The notes beneath the pieces are model-generated. The model was given only the letters and a program-made list of their open reading frames with translations. It was not told the origin of the DNA and did no database searches. This document shows positions 11,366 through 22,147 of a stretch of 64,000 nucleotides of DNA, piece by piece. A program made the position numbers and the translations under genes. Location: assembly GCA_937863995.1 (NCBI GenBank), contig CALMIK010000024.1, positions 1 to 64,000 of the forward strand, given 5' to 3'. Positions within the stretch are counted from its first letter, which is position 1, and every line of letters begins with the position of its first letter. This DNA comes from an uncultured Chelatococcus sp. Lineage in GTDB: Bacteria; Pseudomonadota; Alphaproteobacteria; Rhizobiales; Beijerinckiaceae.

Positions 11366-13444
11366 ATGGCAAAGATCATCGTTGACGATGTCGAGGTCGA
11401 GGTCCCGGCCGAATATACGCTGTTGCAAGCCTGCGAGGCCGCCGGGGCGGAGATCCCGCGTTTCTGCTTCCATGAGCGTTTGTCGATCGCCGGCAACTGC
11501 CGCATGTGCCTCGTCGAGGTGAAGGGCGGGCCGCCCAAGCCCACCGCCTCGTGCGCCATGAACGTGCGCGATCTGCGTCCAGGCCCCAACGGCGAGCCGC
11601 CGGTGATTTCCACGCGCTCGCCCATGGTGAAGAAGGCCCGCGAGGGCGTGATGGAGTTCCTGCTCATCAACCATCCGCTCGACTGCCCGATCTGCGATCA
11701 GGGCGGCGAGTGCGATCTGCAGGATCAGGCCATGGCCTACGGCGTCGATACCAGCCGTTATGCCGAGAACAAGCGCGCGGTCGAGAACAAGCACATCGGC
11801 CCGCTGGTGCGCACCTCGATGAACCGCTGCATTCACTGCACGCGCTGCATCCGCTTCGTGACTGAAGTGGCGGGCGTGCCGGATCTCGGCGCCATCGGCC
11901 GCGGCGAGGACATGGAGATCACCACCTATCTCGAGCAGGCCATGGGCTCGGAGTTGCAGGGCAACGTGATCGACCTGTGCCCCGTCGGCGCGTTGACATC
12001 GAAGCCTTATCAGTTCAAGGCGCGGCCGTGGGAGTTGCTCAAGACCGAGAGCGTCGACGTGATGGACGCGCTCGGCTCCGCCATCCGCGTGGACGCGCGC
12101 GGCCGCGAGGTGATGCGCGTGCTGCCGCGTGTCAACGAGACCATCAACGAGGAGTGGATCTCCGACAAGACCCGCTTCATCTGGGATGGCCTCAAGACTC
12201 AGCGCCTCGACCGTCCCTATGTGCGCGAGAATGGCCGCCTGCGCCCGGCTTCGTGGCAGGAGGCGCTTGCGACCGTGGCTGCCAAGGTCAAGGCGACCGC
12301 GCCGAACCGGATCGGCGCCATCGTTGGCGATCTCGCTGCTGTCGAGGAAAGCTTTGCGCTGAAATCGCTGCTGTCGCGGCTCGGTTCCGTCAGCATTGAC
12401 GGAAGGCCGGACGGCTCGACGCTCGACCCGATCCTCGGGCGCGCCGCCTACGTGTTCAATTCGACCATCGCCGGCGTGCATGAGGCTGACGCCATCCTGC
12501 TCATCGGCACCAACCCGCGCAGGGAAGCAGCCGTTCTCAACGCCCGCATTCGTGAGCGCTGGCGCGGCGGTAACCTCAAGGTCGGTGTCATCGGCGAGCC
12601 GGTGGACCTTACTTACACGCACGAATATCTGGGCGCCGGTCCCGAGACGCTCGCCGCCATCGCCGACGGTTCGCATTCTTTCGCCGACGTGCTCAAGGGC
12701 GCGCAAAAGCCGCTCGTCATCATCGGTCAGGGTCCGCTGTCGCGGGCGGACGGCCTTGCCGTCCTGTCGCTCGCGGCTCGTGCAGCACTCGCTGTTGGCG
12801 CTGTGAAGGACGGTTGGAACGGTTTCTCTGTGCTTCACACCGCGGCCGCGCGCGTGGGCTCGCTCGATCTCGGCCTGGTGCCGGGCGAGGGGGGGCTCAC
12901 GGCAGTCGAGCAGGCCGCGGGCGGCGTTGACGTGCTGTTCCTGCTGGGAGCCGACGAGATCAAGGTCGCGGATGGGCCGTTCGTCGTCTATATCGGCACC
13001 CATGGCGATCAGGGCGCGCACCGGGCTGATGTCATTCTGCCCGGCGCGGCCTACACCGAGAAATCGGGCATCTACGTCAATACGGAAGGGCGGGCGCAGA
13101 TCGGCAACCGCGCCGTATTCCCGCCGGGCGAGGCGCGCGAGGACTGGGCCATCGTGCGGGCACTGTCCGACCTCGTCGGGCACAAGCTGCCGTTCGACAA
13201 CTTGGCGCAGCTTCGCCAGTCGCTGTTCGTGTCGCATCCGCATCTGGCGCGCATCGACGCAGTTGAGCCGGCCGATCCGGCGGCAATCGAGCGGCTCGCG
13301 GCCCTGGGCGGTAATACGGACAGGGCCGGCTTCGCGTCGCCCGTCATCGATTTCTATCTGACCAATCCGATCGCGCGCGCCTCGGCCGTCATGGCAGAGT
13401 GCTCGGCGCTGGCGCTTGGCGTCACCCGCCAGGCGGCAGAGTAA
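11366..13444 (+). CDS. nuoG: NADH-quinone oxidoreductase subunit G (iron-sulfur protein)
   Basis: The 692-residue 75-kDa-type subunit that carries the electron chain in the peripheral arm. In order: a plant-ferredoxin-like [2Fe-2S] domain (NCRMCLVEV), the His/Cys-ligated [4Fe-4S] segment ([14 protein letters not shown]), a second set ([10 protein letters not shown]), then a molybdopterin-oxidoreductase-like domain that lacks the cofactor. The C-terminal third is less conserved, as usual in alphaproteobacteria. The ATG at 11366 follows a weak purine stretch; the frame is open further upstream inside nuoF. Confidence 0.95.
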   Translation: MAKIIVDDVEVEVPAEYTLLQACEAAGAEIPRFCFHERLSIAGNCRMCLVEVKGGPPKPTASCAMNVRDLRPGPNGEPPVISTRSPMVKKAREGVMEFLLINHPLDCPICDQGGECDLQDQAMAYGVDTSRYAENKRAVENKHIGPLVRTSMNRCIHCTRCIRFVTEVAGVPDLGAIGRGEDMEITTYLEQAMGSELQGNVIDLCPVGALTSKPYQFKARPWELLKTESVDVMDALGSAIRVDARGREVMRVLPRVNETINEEWISDKTRFIWDGLKTQRLDRPYVRENGRLRPASWQEALATVAAKVKATAPNRIGAIVGDLAAVEESFALKSLLSRLGSVSIDGRPDGSTLDPILGRAAYVFNSTIAGVHEADAILLIGTNPRREAAVLNARIRERWRGGNLKVGVIGEPVDLTYTHEYLGAGPETLAAIADGSHSFADVLKGAQKPLVIIGQGPLSRADGLAVLSLAARAALAVGAVKDGWNGFSVLHTAAARVGSLDLGLVPGEGGLTAVEQAAGGVDVLFLLGADEIKVADGPFVVYIGTHGDQGAHRADVILPGAAYTEKSGIYVNTEGRAQIGNRAVFPPGEAREDWAIVRALSDLVGHKLPFDNLAQLRQSLFVSHPHLARIDAVEPADPAAIERLAALGGNTDRAGFASPVIDFYLTNPIARASAVMAECSALALGVTRQAAE

Positions 13445-13454
13445 GGAGGCGCGC

Positions 13455-14498
13455 ATGGAAACCCTTCTCACGGTGCTGCTGATCCTCGGCAAGAGCTTGC
13501 TGCTTCTCGTGGCTTTGCTCGTGTTCATCGCCTACATCCTCCTTGCTGACCGCAAGATCTGGGCGGCTGTGCAGATCAGGCGCGGCCCGAACGTTGTCGG
13601 TCCGTTCGGCCTGTTCCAGTCGTTCGCGGACTTGCTGAAGTTCGTGTTCAAGGAACCGACGATCCCGGACAGCTCGAACAAGTTCCTGTTCCTGCTCGCG
13701 CCGCTCATCACGTGCGTGCTGGCGCTGGCAGCGTGGGCCGTTATTCCGGTGGCGGATGGCTGGGCGATCGCCGACATCAACGTCGGCGTGCTTTACATCC
13801 TGGCGATTTCGTCACTCGGCGTGTACGGCATCATCATCGGCGGTTGGGCATCCAACTCGAAGTACCCGTTCCTGTCGGCGCTGCGTTCCGCGGCGCAGAT
13901 GGTGAGCTACGAGGTGTCGATCGGCTTCGTCATCGTCACCGTGCTGATGTGCGCCGGTTCGCTCAATCTCAGCGAGATCGTGCGCGCCCAGCAGGAGCAC
14001 GGGCTTGCGACGTGGCTTGGCGTGCCGTGGCTGGCGTTCCTGAACTGGTACTGGTTGCCGCTGTTCCCGATGTTGATCATCTTCTTCATCTCGGCGCTGG
14101 CGGAAACCAACCGGCCGCCCTTCGATCTGGCGGAATCCGAGTCGGAGCTGGTCGCGGGCTTCATGGTCGAATACGGCTCGACGCCCTACCTGCTGTTCAT
14201 GCTCGGCGAATATGTGTCGATCATGCTGATGTGCTCCATGACCGCCATCCTGTTCCTGGGGGGCTGGAACGCGCCGATCGACCTGCCGCCGTTCAACTGG
14301 GTTCCGGGAGTGGTCTGGTTCACGATCAAGATTTCGCTGGTGTTCTTCATGTTCGCCATGACGAAGGCTTTTGTGCCGCGCTACCGCTACGATCAGCTCA
14401 TGCGGCTCGGCTGGAAGATTTTCCTGCCGACGTCACTGGTGATGGTGCTGGTGGTTGCGTTCGTGCTGCAACTCACGGGCTGGGCGCAGGCGGGCTGA
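13455..14498 (+). CDS. nuoH: NADH-quinone oxidoreductase subunit H
   Basis: Membrane subunit of 347 residues with about eight helices, joining the peripheral and membrane arms and lining the quinone channel. Family marks are [41 protein letters not shown] and the loop ending [13 protein letters not shown]. The ATG at 13455 lies 6 bp after AAGGAGG. Confidence 0.96.
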   Translation: METLLTVLLILGKSLLLLVALLVFIAYILLADRKIWAAVQIRRGPNVVGPFGLFQSFADLLKFVFKEPTIPDSSNKFLFLLAPLITCVLALAAWAVIPVADGWAIADINVGVLYILAISSLGVYGIIIGGWASNSKYPFLSALRSAAQMVSYEVSIGFVIVTVLMCAGSLNLSEIVRAQQEHGLATWLGVPWLAFLNWYWLPLFPMLIIFFISALAETNRPPFDLAESESELVAGFMVEYGSTPYLLFMLGEYVSIMLMCSMTAILFLGGWNAPIDLPPFNWVPGVVWFTIKISLVFFMFAMTKAFVPRYRYDQLMRLGWKIFLPTSLVMVLVVAFVLQLTGWAQAG

Positions 14499-14502
14499 GC
14501 CG

Positions 14503-14772
14503 TTGTCGGAAGGTTCGTTTGCGGGGCTGCCGTGGGCTGCGATCGTCGGAGGCTTCATCGGCCTGTCGGCGGGATTGTTGGGACACGGGCTCGCCAACCG
14601 CGTCATCGAGCACTGGCTCGCGGCGGCGGAGCGCGACGAGGATGAGCCGGTGGCGGTGACACGCCCCGAGTTGGAGCAAGGGATCGCCGGCCTGCGCCGG
14701 ATGGTCTTCGCTGGTACGGTGATTGTATTTCCGGTGGCGGGTTTCCTGATGGGCCTGGCGATCGGAGGATGA
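14503..14772 (+). CDS. small two-helix membrane protein inside the nuo operon
   Basis: A short gene between nuoH and nuoI. The likely start is the TTG at 14503, just after the nuoH stop, giving 89 residues. It has two hydrophobic helices (near [17 protein letters not shown] and [18 protein letters not shown]) separated by an acidic loop (AAERDEDEP). I do not recognise the family. Its place suggests a membrane accessory or assembly factor of complex I, but nothing in the sequence shows this. Start and translation are less certain than for its neighbours because the start codon is TTG with a poor ribosome site. Confidence 0.6.
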   Translation: MSEGSFAGLPWAAIVGGFIGLSAGLLGHGLANRVIEHWLAAAERDEDEPVAVTRPELEQGIAGLRRMVFAGTVIVFPVAGFLMGLAIGG

Positions 14773-14806
14773 TAAGGCCACGCCCGCGTGGCGAGGAGTG
14801 ACGGCG

Positions 14807-15295
14807 ATGAAACTCGATCAGGCTGCAAAAGCCTTTCTTTTGAAGGAGTTCGTATCGGCTTTCGTGCTGTCGATGCGCTATTTCTTCAAGCCTAAGCCGA
14901 CACTGAACTACCCCTATGAAAAGGGGCAGTTGAGCCCGCGTTTCCGTGGCGAGCATGCCTTGCGCCGGTATCCGAACGGCGAGGAACGCTGCATCGCGTG
15001 CAAGCTGTGCGAAGCCATCTGCCCCGCGCAAGCCATCACCATCGAGGCCGGCCCGCGCCGCAACGACGGCACGCGCCGCACGACACGTTACGATATTGAC
15101 ATGGTGAAGTGCATTTACTGCGGCTTCTGCCAGGAGGCGTGCCCGGTCGATGCCATCGTCGAGGGGCCGAACTTCGAATTCGCGGTAGAGACGCGCGAGG
15201 AACTCTACTACGACAAGGAACGGCTTCTGGCCAACGGCGCGCGCTGGGAGCGGGAGATCGCCCGCAACATCGCAGCGGACGCGCCCTACCGTTGA
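14807..15295 (+). CDS. nuoI: NADH-quinone oxidoreductase subunit I
   Basis: TYKY-type subunit of 162 residues that holds clusters N6a and N6b. Two ferredoxin motifs are present: [15 protein letters not shown] and [15 protein letters not shown]. The N-terminal amphipathic stretch ([18 protein letters not shown]) lies along the membrane, and the end DAPYR is typical of alphaproteobacteria. The ATG at 14807 follows GAGGAG by 8 bp and is preferred to the GTG at 14798. Confidence 0.96.
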   Translation: MKLDQAAKAFLLKEFVSAFVLSMRYFFKPKPTLNYPYEKGQLSPRFRGEHALRRYPNGEERCIACKLCEAICPAQAITIEAGPRRNDGTRRTTRYDIDMVKCIYCGFCQEACPVDAIVEGPNFEFAVETREELYYDKERLLANGARWEREIARNIAADAPYR

Positions 15296-15298
15296 ATT

Positions 15299-15320
15299 TA
15301 AACCCGGTTATCCGGGTTTA
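15299..15320 (+). other. perfect hairpin after nuoI
   Basis: A 9-bp perfect stem (arms 15299-15307 and 15312-15320, core AACCCGG/CCGGGTT) with a TTAT loop, starting four bases after the nuoI stop. No T-run follows, so it is not a standard intrinsic terminator. It lies in a 99-bp gap, the largest inside the nuo operon, and could adjust transcript level, protect the 3' end of a processed message, or be a pause site ahead of nuoJ. Confidence 0.6.
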
Positions 15321-15394
15321 TCGTTTGATAACAACTGGTTGAAGTCGCACTCTCTTGTATTGCGGCAAAATCTGAGACAGGACGGGAACCGGGC

Positions 15395-16015
15395 ATGGTT
15401 GCGGCGGCCTTCTTTTATTTGTTTGCAGGTGTCTGCATCGCGTCGGCGTTCATGGTGATCGCCGGGCGCAATCCCGTGACGTCTGTGCTGTTCCTCATCC
15501 TAACCTTCTTCAACGCCGCTGGCCTGTTCATCCTGATCGGGGCGGAGTTCCTGGCGATGATGCTGGTCGTCGTCTACGTAGGCGCGGTGGCTGTGCTGTT
15601 CCTGTTCGTCGTCATGATGATCGACGTCGACTTCGCCGAGCTGCGCGCAGGGTTCCTGCAATATCTGCCGGTGGGCGCGCTGGTGGGCATCGTGTTCCTG
15701 ATCGAGCTGGTGCTCGTCGTGGGGACGTTGTTCGTCGATCCGGCGGTTCTGCACACGGCCGCGGCCGCTGCGGCGACTGACGCACCGCGCGCGGGTGTGA
15801 CCAATACGGAGGCGATCGGGCTCGTTCTCTACACCGATTACCTGTTCGCATTCCAGACGGCGGGCTTCGTGCTGCTCGTCGCGATGATCGGCGCGATCGT
15901 GCTGACGCTGCGTCACAAGCCGAATGTCAAGCGCCAGGACATCGCGGCGCAGGTGGCGCGCTCGCACGAGACGAGCGTGGAGCTGAAGAACGTGCCCTCA
16001 CGGGCCGGCGTCTGA
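15395..16015 (+). CDS. nuoJ: NADH-quinone oxidoreductase subunit J
   Basis: Membrane subunit of 206 residues with five helices. The conserved helix 3 region ([19 protein letters not shown]) holds the pi-bulge important for proton coupling. The C-terminus is a polar tail after the last helix. It starts the second block of the operon after the hairpin and 99-bp gap; nuoK follows 16 bp downstream. Confidence 0.95.
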   Translation: MVAAAFFYLFAGVCIASAFMVIAGRNPVTSVLFLILTFFNAAGLFILIGAEFLAMMLVVVYVGAVAVLFLFVVMMIDVDFAELRAGFLQYLPVGALVGIVFLIELVLVVGTLFVDPAVLHTAAAAAATDAPRAGVTNTEAIGLVLYTDYLFAFQTAGFVLLVAMIGAIVLTLRHKPNVKRQDIAAQVARSHETSVELKNVPSRAGV

Positions 16016-16031
16016 GGGGAGCTGCAAGACC

Positions 16032-16340
16032 ATGGAAATCGGGCTGGTTCATTACCTCATCGTCGGCGCTGCCCTGTTCACGCTCGGCGTGCTGGGCATC
16101 TTCATCAACCGCAAGAACGTCATCGTCATCCTGATGTCGATCGAGCTGATACTGCTGGCGATCAACGTCAATTTCGTCGCTTTTTCGATTTTCACCAACA
16201 CCATCGCGGGCCAGGTCTTCGCGCTGCTTGTGCTGACCGTGGCGGCGGCGGAGTCGGCGATCGGCCTCGCGATCATGGTGGTCTATTTCCGCAACCGCGG
16301 CACCCTCGCGGTTGAGGACGTCAACTTGATGAAGGGCTGA
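16032..16340 (+). CDS. nuoK: NADH-quinone oxidoreductase subunit K
   Basis: Small membrane subunit (102 residues, three helices) related to MrpC. The two buried glutamates needed for proton movement are in the segments [15 protein letters not shown] and [13 protein letters not shown]. The length matches the family exactly. Confidence 0.96.
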   Translation: MEIGLVHYLIVGAALFTLGVLGIFINRKNVIVILMSIELILLAINVNFVAFSIFTNTIAGQVFALLVLTVAAAESAIGLAIMVVYFRNRGTLAVEDVNLMKG

Positions 16341-16352
16341 GGGCCAAGCCGA

Positions 16353-18377
16353 ATGTATCAGGCAATCGTCTTTCTGCCGCTGGTCGGCTTCCTTGTCGCG
16401 GGCCTTTTCGGCCGGTTCATCGGCGCGCGCGCGAGCGAGATCGTCACGACGTCGTTGCTCGTCGTCTCGGCCGTGCTCTCGTGGGTGGCGTTCGTCACTG
16501 TCGGCTTCGGCGCGGAGACGTTCCACGTGCCGGTGGCGCGCTGGATCACCTCGGGCGCCCTCGCCGTCGACTGGGCGTTGCGCATCGACACGCTCACAGC
16601 GGTGATGCTGGTGGTGGTCAACACCGTCTCGGCGCTGGTGCACATCTACTCCATCGGCTACATGCACGAGGATCCCGCGCGTCCGCGCTTCTTCGCCTAT
16701 CTGTCGCTGTTCACCTTCGCCATGCTGATGCTGGTGACGGCCGACAACCTGGTGCAGATGTTCTTCGGCTGGGAAGGCGTGGGTCTGGCGAGCTACCTGC
16801 TCATCGGCTTCTGGTATGAAAAGCCCTCAGCGTGCGCCGCGGCGATGAAGGCATTCATCGTCAACCGCGTGGGCGACTTCGGCTTCATGCTCGGGTTGAT
16901 CCTGACCTTCGTGCTGTTCGGCTCGGTCGGTTTCGAGCATATCTTCTCGCGCACCGAGGAGTTGAAGGATGCAACCTTCCACTTCATCGGCTTCGACTGG
17001 CACGCGATGACGCTGGTGTCGCTGCTGTTGTTCGTCGGCGCGATGGGTAAATCGGCGCAGTTCCTGCTGCACACCTGGCTGCCGGACGCCATGGAAGGCC
17101 CGACGCCGGTTTCCGCGCTCATCCATGCCGCCACCATGGTGACGGCGGGCGTGTTCATGGTTGCCCGCATGTCGCCGGTGTTTGAATACGCACCCGCTGC
17201 CTCGTCTGTGGTGATCGTCGTCGGCGGCGTGACGGCCTTCTTCGCCGCGACGGTCGGTCTCGTGCAGAACGACATCAAGCGCGTGATCGCCTATTCGACC
17301 TGCTCTCAGCTCGGCTATATGTTCGTGGCGCTCGGCACCGGCGCGTATAGCGCCGGTGTGTTCCACCTGTTCACGCACGCATTTTTCAAAGCGCTGCTGT
17401 TCCTTGGCGCGGGCTCGGTCATCCATGCGATGCACCACGAGCAGGACATGCGCAACATGGGTGGGCTGCGCAAGTATATCCCGATTACCGCGCTCGCCAT
17501 GACCATCGGTACGCTGGCGCTGACCGGGTTCCCTTACACCGCTGGCTTCTTCTCCAAGGATGCCATCATCGAGTCCGCGTTCGCCTCGCACGCGCCCGGC
17601 GCCACCTTCGCCTTCCTTGCGACGGTGATTGCCGCGCTGATGACCTCGTTCTACTCATGGCGGCTCTATTTCCTCACCTTCGAGGGCAAGCCGCGCTGGG
17701 GACACGATGCCCATCACGCGCACGATGACCACGCGCATGACAATCACGCCCATGCCAGCCACTCGCACGACGATCATGCGCATGGTCATGACGATCACGG
17801 CCACGATCACACGCCGCATGAGAGCCCCTGGGTGATGCTGCTGCCGCTCGTGGTGCTGTCGGCCGGGGCGCTGCTCGCCGGTTTCGTGTTCTACGGTCCG
17901 TTCATCGGCGACGGCTACGACGCCTTCTGGAAGGGCGCGATCTTCACGGGTGAGCACAACCACATCCTGCACGAGATCCACGACGTGCCGCTGTGGGTCA
18001 AGCTGGCGCCGCTCGTGATGATGATCACCGGCTTCCTCGTCGCGCTCTGGTTCTACGTGCTCGATCCGGAAAAGCCGCGCCAGCTCGCCGAGGCGAACCC
18101 GCTGCTCTACCGTTTCCTGCTCAACAAGTGGTACATCGACGAGCTCTACGACTTCCTGTTCGTGCGTCCGACCAAGTGGCTCGGCGGCTTCTTCTGGAAG
18201 CAGGGCGACGGCTGGCTCATCGACGGCCACGGACCTGACGGTATCTCGGCGCGCGTCCTCGACGTGACCGGCAGGGTGGTGAAGCTGCAGTCCGGCTACG
18301 TCTACCATTATGCTTTCGCGATGCTGATCGGCGTCGCGGCGTTTGTGACCTGGTACATCTTCGGGGGCGCGATCTGA
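16353..18377 (+). CDS. nuoL: NADH-quinone oxidoreductase subunit L with a His-rich loop
   Basis: Antiporter-like proton-pumping subunit of 674 residues and the longest membrane subunit, with a C-terminal lateral helix. Family signatures include [20 protein letters not shown] (with the essential Glu), [28 protein letters not shown] and the helix-8 Lys. Between about residues 450 and 487 (17700-17820) is an insertion with 17 His in about 40 residues, alternating with Asp and Ala. It falls in the loop before the C-terminal amphipathic helix. Such loops occur in NuoL of some alphaproteobacteria. The last base of the stop is shared with the nuoM ATG. Confidence 0.96.
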   Translation: MYQAIVFLPLVGFLVAGLFGRFIGARASEIVTTSLLVVSAVLSWVAFVTVGFGAETFHVPVARWITSGALAVDWALRIDTLTAVMLVVVNTVSALVHIYSIGYMHEDPARPRFFAYLSLFTFAMLMLVTADNLVQMFFGWEGVGLASYLLIGFWYEKPSACAAAMKAFIVNRVGDFGFMLGLILTFVLFGSVGFEHIFSRTEELKDATFHFIGFDWHAMTLVSLLLFVGAMGKSAQFLLHTWLPDAMEGPTPVSALIHAATMVTAGVFMVARMSPVFEYAPAASSVVIVVGGVTAFFAATVGLVQNDIKRVIAYSTCSQLGYMFVALGTGAYSAGVFHLFTHAFFKALLFLGAGSVIHAMHHEQDMRNMGGLRKYIPITALAMTIGTLALTGFPYTAGFFSKDAIIESAFASHAPGATFAFLATVIAALMTSFYSWRLYFLTFEGKPRWGHDAHHAHDDHAHDNHAHASHSHDDHAHGHDDHGHDHTPHESPWVMLLPLVVLSAGALLAGFVFYGPFIGDGYDAFWKGAIFTGEHNHILHEIHDVPLWVKLAPLVMMITGFLVALWFYVLDPEKPRQLAEANPLLYRFLLNKWYIDELYDFLFVRPTKWLGGFFWKQGDGWLIDGHGPDGISARVLDVTGRVVKLQSGYVYHYAFAMLIGVAAFVTWYIFGGAI

Positions 18378-19888
18378 TGTTTGGCTTTGGCATCCTTTCG
18401 GGTCTGCTGCTGCTGCCGCTCGTCGGCGCAGCCGTCATCCTCACGCTGCGCGGCGACGACGCGAGCGTGCAGTCGAATGCCCGCTCCATCGCGTTGGCCA
18501 CGACCGTCATCGCCTTCATCGTCTCGCTGGTGGCGTGGGGGCGGTTCGATGCGGCCGATCCGGCTTTCCAGTTGGTCGAGACGCATCCCTGGCTTGCCGA
18601 AACGATCGTGTTCAAGCTCGGCATCGACGGCTTCTCGTTTCCGTTGGTACTGCTGACGACGTTCCTGATGCCGTTCTGCATCCTGGCGTCGTGGAATTCG
18701 ATCTCGACGCGCGTGCGCGCCTATTACGTCGCCTTCCTCGTGCTGGAGACGACGCTGCTTGGCGTGTTCGTGGCGCTCGACCTCGTGCTGTTTTACGTGT
18801 TCTTCGAGGCCGGCCTCATCCCGATGTTCCTCATCATCGGTATCTGGGGCGGCAAGCGGCGCATCTACGCCAGCTTCAAGTTCTTCCTTTATACGTTGCT
18901 CGGTTCGCTGCTGATGTTCCTGGCGATCATCGCCATGTTCTGGCAGGCCGGCACGACCGACATCCCGACGCTGCTCGCCTTCCGGTTCGACCCGGCGTTG
19001 CAGACGTGGCTGTGGCTTGCGTTCTTCGCTTCGTTCGCGGTGAAGATGCCGATGTGGCCGGTTCATACCTGGCTACCCGATGCGCACGTCGAGGCACCGA
19101 CTGCGGGTTCGGTTATCCTGGCCGGCATCATGCTGAAGATGGGTGGCTACGGCTTCATTCGCTTCTCCATTCCCATGTTCCCGGACGCGTCGCTCTACTT
19201 CCAGCCGCTCGTGTTCGCCCTGTCCATCGTCGCCATCATGTACACCTCGCTGGTGGCGCTGGCGCAGTCCGACATCAAGAAGCTGATCGCTTACTCGTCG
19301 GTGGCGCACATGGGCTTCGTCACCATGGGCCTGTTCGCGCTCAACGAGCAGGGCATCCAGGGCGCGATGTTCCAGATGATCTCTCACGGGCTGGTGTCCG
19401 GCGCGCTCTTCTTCGCGGTGGGCATCATCTACGATCGCATGCACACGCGTGAGATCGCGGCCTACGGCGGACTTGTGCATCGCATGCCGCACTATGCGGT
19501 GGCATTCATGGTGTTTACCATGGCGAACGTCGGCCTGCCGGGTACGTCGGGCTTTATCGGCGAGTTCCTGACGCTCGCCGGCGCCTTCAAGAGTAATCCG
19601 TGGGTGGCGTTCTTCGCCGCGACTGGTCTTATTCTCTCCGCGCCTTATGCGTTGTGGCTCTATCGCCGTGTCATCTTCGGTCCGCTGGAGAAAGAAAGCC
19701 TGAAGTCGATACTCGATCTCGATCGGCGCGAGATCGCCGCCGTGGTGCCGCTGATCCTGCTGATCATCTGGTATGGCGTGCAGCCCGACTTCATCCTGAA
19801 CGTGTTTGCTCCGGCGACGGAGCATCTGCTGAGATCCACCGAAGCAGCGCTCGCGGCCGTCAAGACCGCAGCCGTGATTGCGCAGTGA
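18377..19888 (+). CDS. nuoM: NADH-quinone oxidoreductase subunit M
   Basis: Second antiporter-like subunit, 503 residues and about 14 helices. It shows the family stretch [18 protein letters not shown] with the essential Glu, and [20 protein letters not shown] with the buried Lys. The start overlaps the nuoL stop by one base, so translation is coupled. Confidence 0.96.
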   Translation: MFGFGILSGLLLLPLVGAAVILTLRGDDASVQSNARSIALATTVIAFIVSLVAWGRFDAADPAFQLVETHPWLAETIVFKLGIDGFSFPLVLLTTFLMPFCILASWNSISTRVRAYYVAFLVLETTLLGVFVALDLVLFYVFFEAGLIPMFLIIGIWGGKRRIYASFKFFLYTLLGSLLMFLAIIAMFWQAGTTDIPTLLAFRFDPALQTWLWLAFFASFAVKMPMWPVHTWLPDAHVEAPTAGSVILAGIMLKMGGYGFIRFSIPMFPDASLYFQPLVFALSIVAIMYTSLVALAQSDIKKLIAYSSVAHMGFVTMGLFALNEQGIQGAMFQMISHGLVSGALFFAVGIIYDRMHTREIAAYGGLVHRMPHYAVAFMVFTMANVGLPGTSGFIGEFLTLAGAFKSNPWVAFFAATGLILSAPYALWLYRRVIFGPLEKESLKSILDLDRREIAAVVPLILLIIWYGVQPDFILNVFAPATEHLLRSTEAALAAVKTAAVIAQ

Positions 19889-19898
19889 GGCCGCCGCG

Positions 19899-21335
19899 AT
19901 GACTTCCGTTACACTTCCCGCGCTCGGTTCAGTTCTCCCGGAGCTTCTGCTTGCGGTCGGGTCCCTCGTGCTTCTCCTGATCGGCGCGGTGCGCGGCAAT
20001 CGCGCAAGCGGGACTGTCAACGTGCTGGCGCTGGTGCTCATCGCGCTCGCCGCCGTCGCTGTCGCCGTGCAGGGGCCTGAGAAGGTCGTCGCGCTCAACG
20101 ACGCGTTCATCGTCGACGGCTTCGCGCGCTTCTGGAAGATCCTAGCTCTGGTCGGCTCCGGCGTCGCCATCGTGCTATCGCGTGAGTTTTTCGTGCGCGA
20201 GGGGCTCGACAAGTTCGAGTTCCCGGTGCTCGTGCTGCTGTCGACCCTCGGCATGCTGCTGATGATTTCGGCCAACAGCCTGCTGACGCTCTATGTCGGT
20301 CTCGAACTGCAGAGCCTCGCGATCTACGTCATCGCCGCTTTCGACCGCGATAACCCCCGCTCCACCGAGGCGGGGCTGAAGTACTTCCTGCTCGGCGCGC
20401 TGTCGTCGGGTATGCTGCTCTACGGTTCGTCGCTGGTCTACGGCCTCACGGGAAGCGTCAACTTCCCCGCGATCGCCGCGGCGGTCCAGGGCGAGCAAGG
20501 TGTGCTGTTCATCTTCGGGCTGGTGTTCATCATCGCTGGCCTGGCATTCAAAATTTCGGCCGTGCCGTTCCATATGTGGACGCCGGACGTTTACGAGGGC
20601 GCGCCGACACCGGTGACCGCGTTCCTCGCCGCGGCGCCTAAGATGGCGGCGATGGCGTTGATCGTGCGCGTGCTCGTCGGCGTGTTCCCTGGCATCGTCG
20701 AGCAGTGGCAGCAGATCATCGTGTTCGTGGCCATCGCATCGATGGCGATCGGCTCGTTCGCGGCCATCGGCCAGCGGTCCATCAAGCGGCTGATGGCCTA
20801 TTCGTCCATTGGCCACATGGGCTATGCGCTCGTCGGGCTTGCAGCGGGAACCGAGCAGGGTGTCCAGTCGGTGCTGATCTACATGGCGATCTATCTCGCG
20901 ACGACGCTCGGCACGTTCGCGGGCATTCTGGCGCTTCGCAACGGCAACGTCTACGTCGACCGCATCGAGGATCTCGCCGGCCTGTCGCGCACCCAGCCGG
21001 CACTGGCGTTCTTCTTCGCCATGCTGTTCTTCTCGCTTGCCGGCATCCCGCCGTGGGCCGGGTTCTTCGGCAAGTTCTACGTGTTCTCCGCCGCTATCGA
21101 TGCGGGGCTTTACGCGCTTTCCATCATCGGTGTGCTGTTGAGCGTCGTTGGTGCGTTCTACTATCTCCGCATCGTCAAGATCATCTACTTCGATGAAGCC
21201 AAGGCCCCTTATGAGGCGATGACGCCGACGCTCAAGCTCGTGCTCGGGGTGTCCAGCGTGGTGGTGCTGCTGTTCTGGGTGCTGCCGGCTCCGCTCGTCG
21301 GTTCGGCGGTGGCGGCGGCAAAGTCGCTTTTCTGA
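19899..21335 (+). CDS. nuoN: NADH-quinone oxidoreductase subunit N
   Basis: Third antiporter-like subunit, 478 residues. It contains LYVGLELQSLAIYVIAAF and KISAVPFHMWTPDVYEGAPT, both diagnostic of NuoN/ND2. The ATG at 19899 is chosen; a TTG at 19878 in frame would overlap nuoM and is less likely. The end overlaps the birA start by one base, so the message continues into birA. Confidence 0.95.
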   Translation: MTSVTLPALGSVLPELLLAVGSLVLLLIGAVRGNRASGTVNVLALVLIALAAVAVAVQGPEKVVALNDAFIVDGFARFWKILALVGSGVAIVLSREFFVREGLDKFEFPVLVLLSTLGMLLMISANSLLTLYVGLELQSLAIYVIAAFDRDNPRSTEAGLKYFLLGALSSGMLLYGSSLVYGLTGSVNFPAIAAAVQGEQGVLFIFGLVFIIAGLAFKISAVPFHMWTPDVYEGAPTPVTAFLAAAPKMAAMALIVRVLVGVFPGIVEQWQQIIVFVAIASMAIGSFAAIGQRSIKRLMAYSSIGHMGYALVGLAAGTEQGVQSVLIYMAIYLATTLGTFAGILALRNGNVYVDRIEDLAGLSRTQPALAFFFAMLFFSLAGIPPWAGFFGKFYVFSAAIDAGLYALSIIGVLLSVVGAFYYLRIVKIIYFDEAKAPYEAMTPTLKLVLGVSSVVVLLFWVLPAPLVGSAVAAAKSLF

Positions 21336-22126
21336 TGGCTGCAGGACCGTTCCGTCTATCCGCCGACACCGAGGCCGCCGGTTTCCAGCTGGCGGCTTTC
21401 GACAAGCTGAACCGCTCCACCAATACCGAAGCGCTGGAGCGCGCGCGCGAGGTTTCCGGTCCGCTTTGGGTCGTGACCGACGAACAGACCGGCGGGCGCG
21501 GGCGGCGCAATCGCGCTTGGATCGCGCCCAAGGGCAATCTTGCCGCGAGCCTCGTAATGGCGACCGGCGTATCGATCGCCACGGCGGCGACACTTGGCTT
21601 CGTGGCGGGACTGGCGCTGGAGCGGGCGATCGCCCGCGTCGCGCCTTACCTTTGCCATCGGATCAGTCTCAAATGGCCAAACGACGTTCTTGCCGACGGG
21701 GCGAAACTCGTCGGCATCCTGCTTGAGAGCGAGCCGCTTGACGAACACCGCCGTGCGGTGGTGGTGGGCATCGGCGTCAACGTCGTCTCCGCGCCGGAGG
21801 GGTTGCCCTACCCGGCGGCGTCGCTCGCGTCGCTCGGGGTCGAGACCTCGGCGCAGGATGTTTTCACCGCCCTGGCGGACGAGTGGCGCATAGCCGTCGC
21901 GCTTTGGGACGAGGGACGCGGCATGGGCGCGATCCGCGATCTATGGCTGGAGCGGGCCGTGGGGTTGGGCGCGCCGATCAGCGTGCAGGCGCCCGATGGC
22001 GTTCTGGCCGGGGTATTCGAGACAATAGACGACATGGGGCGTCTCATCATGCAGCGAGCGGATGGAACCGAAGCGGTCATCGCGGCGGGGGAGGTCCATT
22101 TCGGCACGCTGGCGACAAAAAGATAA
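21335..22126 (+). CDS. birA: biotin--[acetyl-CoA-carboxylase] ligase (class I)
   Basis: Activates biotin to biotinyl-AMP and attaches it to a carboxyl-carrier protein. The biotinyl-AMP loop reads GGRGRRNRAW near residue 51 and the catalytic segment is ISLKWPNDVL. The chain (263 residues) begins directly with the catalytic domain, so there is no N-terminal helix-turn-helix and no repressor role (class I). A small C-terminal SH3-like domain follows. The stop of nuoN overlaps its ATG; birA at the end of nuo operons is common in Hyphomicrobiales. Confidence 0.93.
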   Translation: MAAGPFRLSADTEAAGFQLAAFDKLNRSTNTEALERAREVSGPLWVVTDEQTGGRGRRNRAWIAPKGNLAASLVMATGVSIATAATLGFVAGLALERAIARVAPYLCHRISLKWPNDVLADGAKLVGILLESEPLDEHRRAVVVGIGVNVVSAPEGLPYPAASLASLGVETSAQDVFTALADEWRIAVALWDEGRGMGAIRDLWLERAVGLGAPISVQAPDGVLAGVFETIDDMGRLIMQRADGTEAVIAAGEVHFGTLATKR

Positions 22127-22147
22127 GCAAGAAAGGAAGTATCACGC

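Noticed and set aside
17700..17822. A separate metal chaperone or zinc transporter gene in the His-rich stretch
   Set aside because: The stretch is in frame inside an intact NuoL with full flanking membrane helices.
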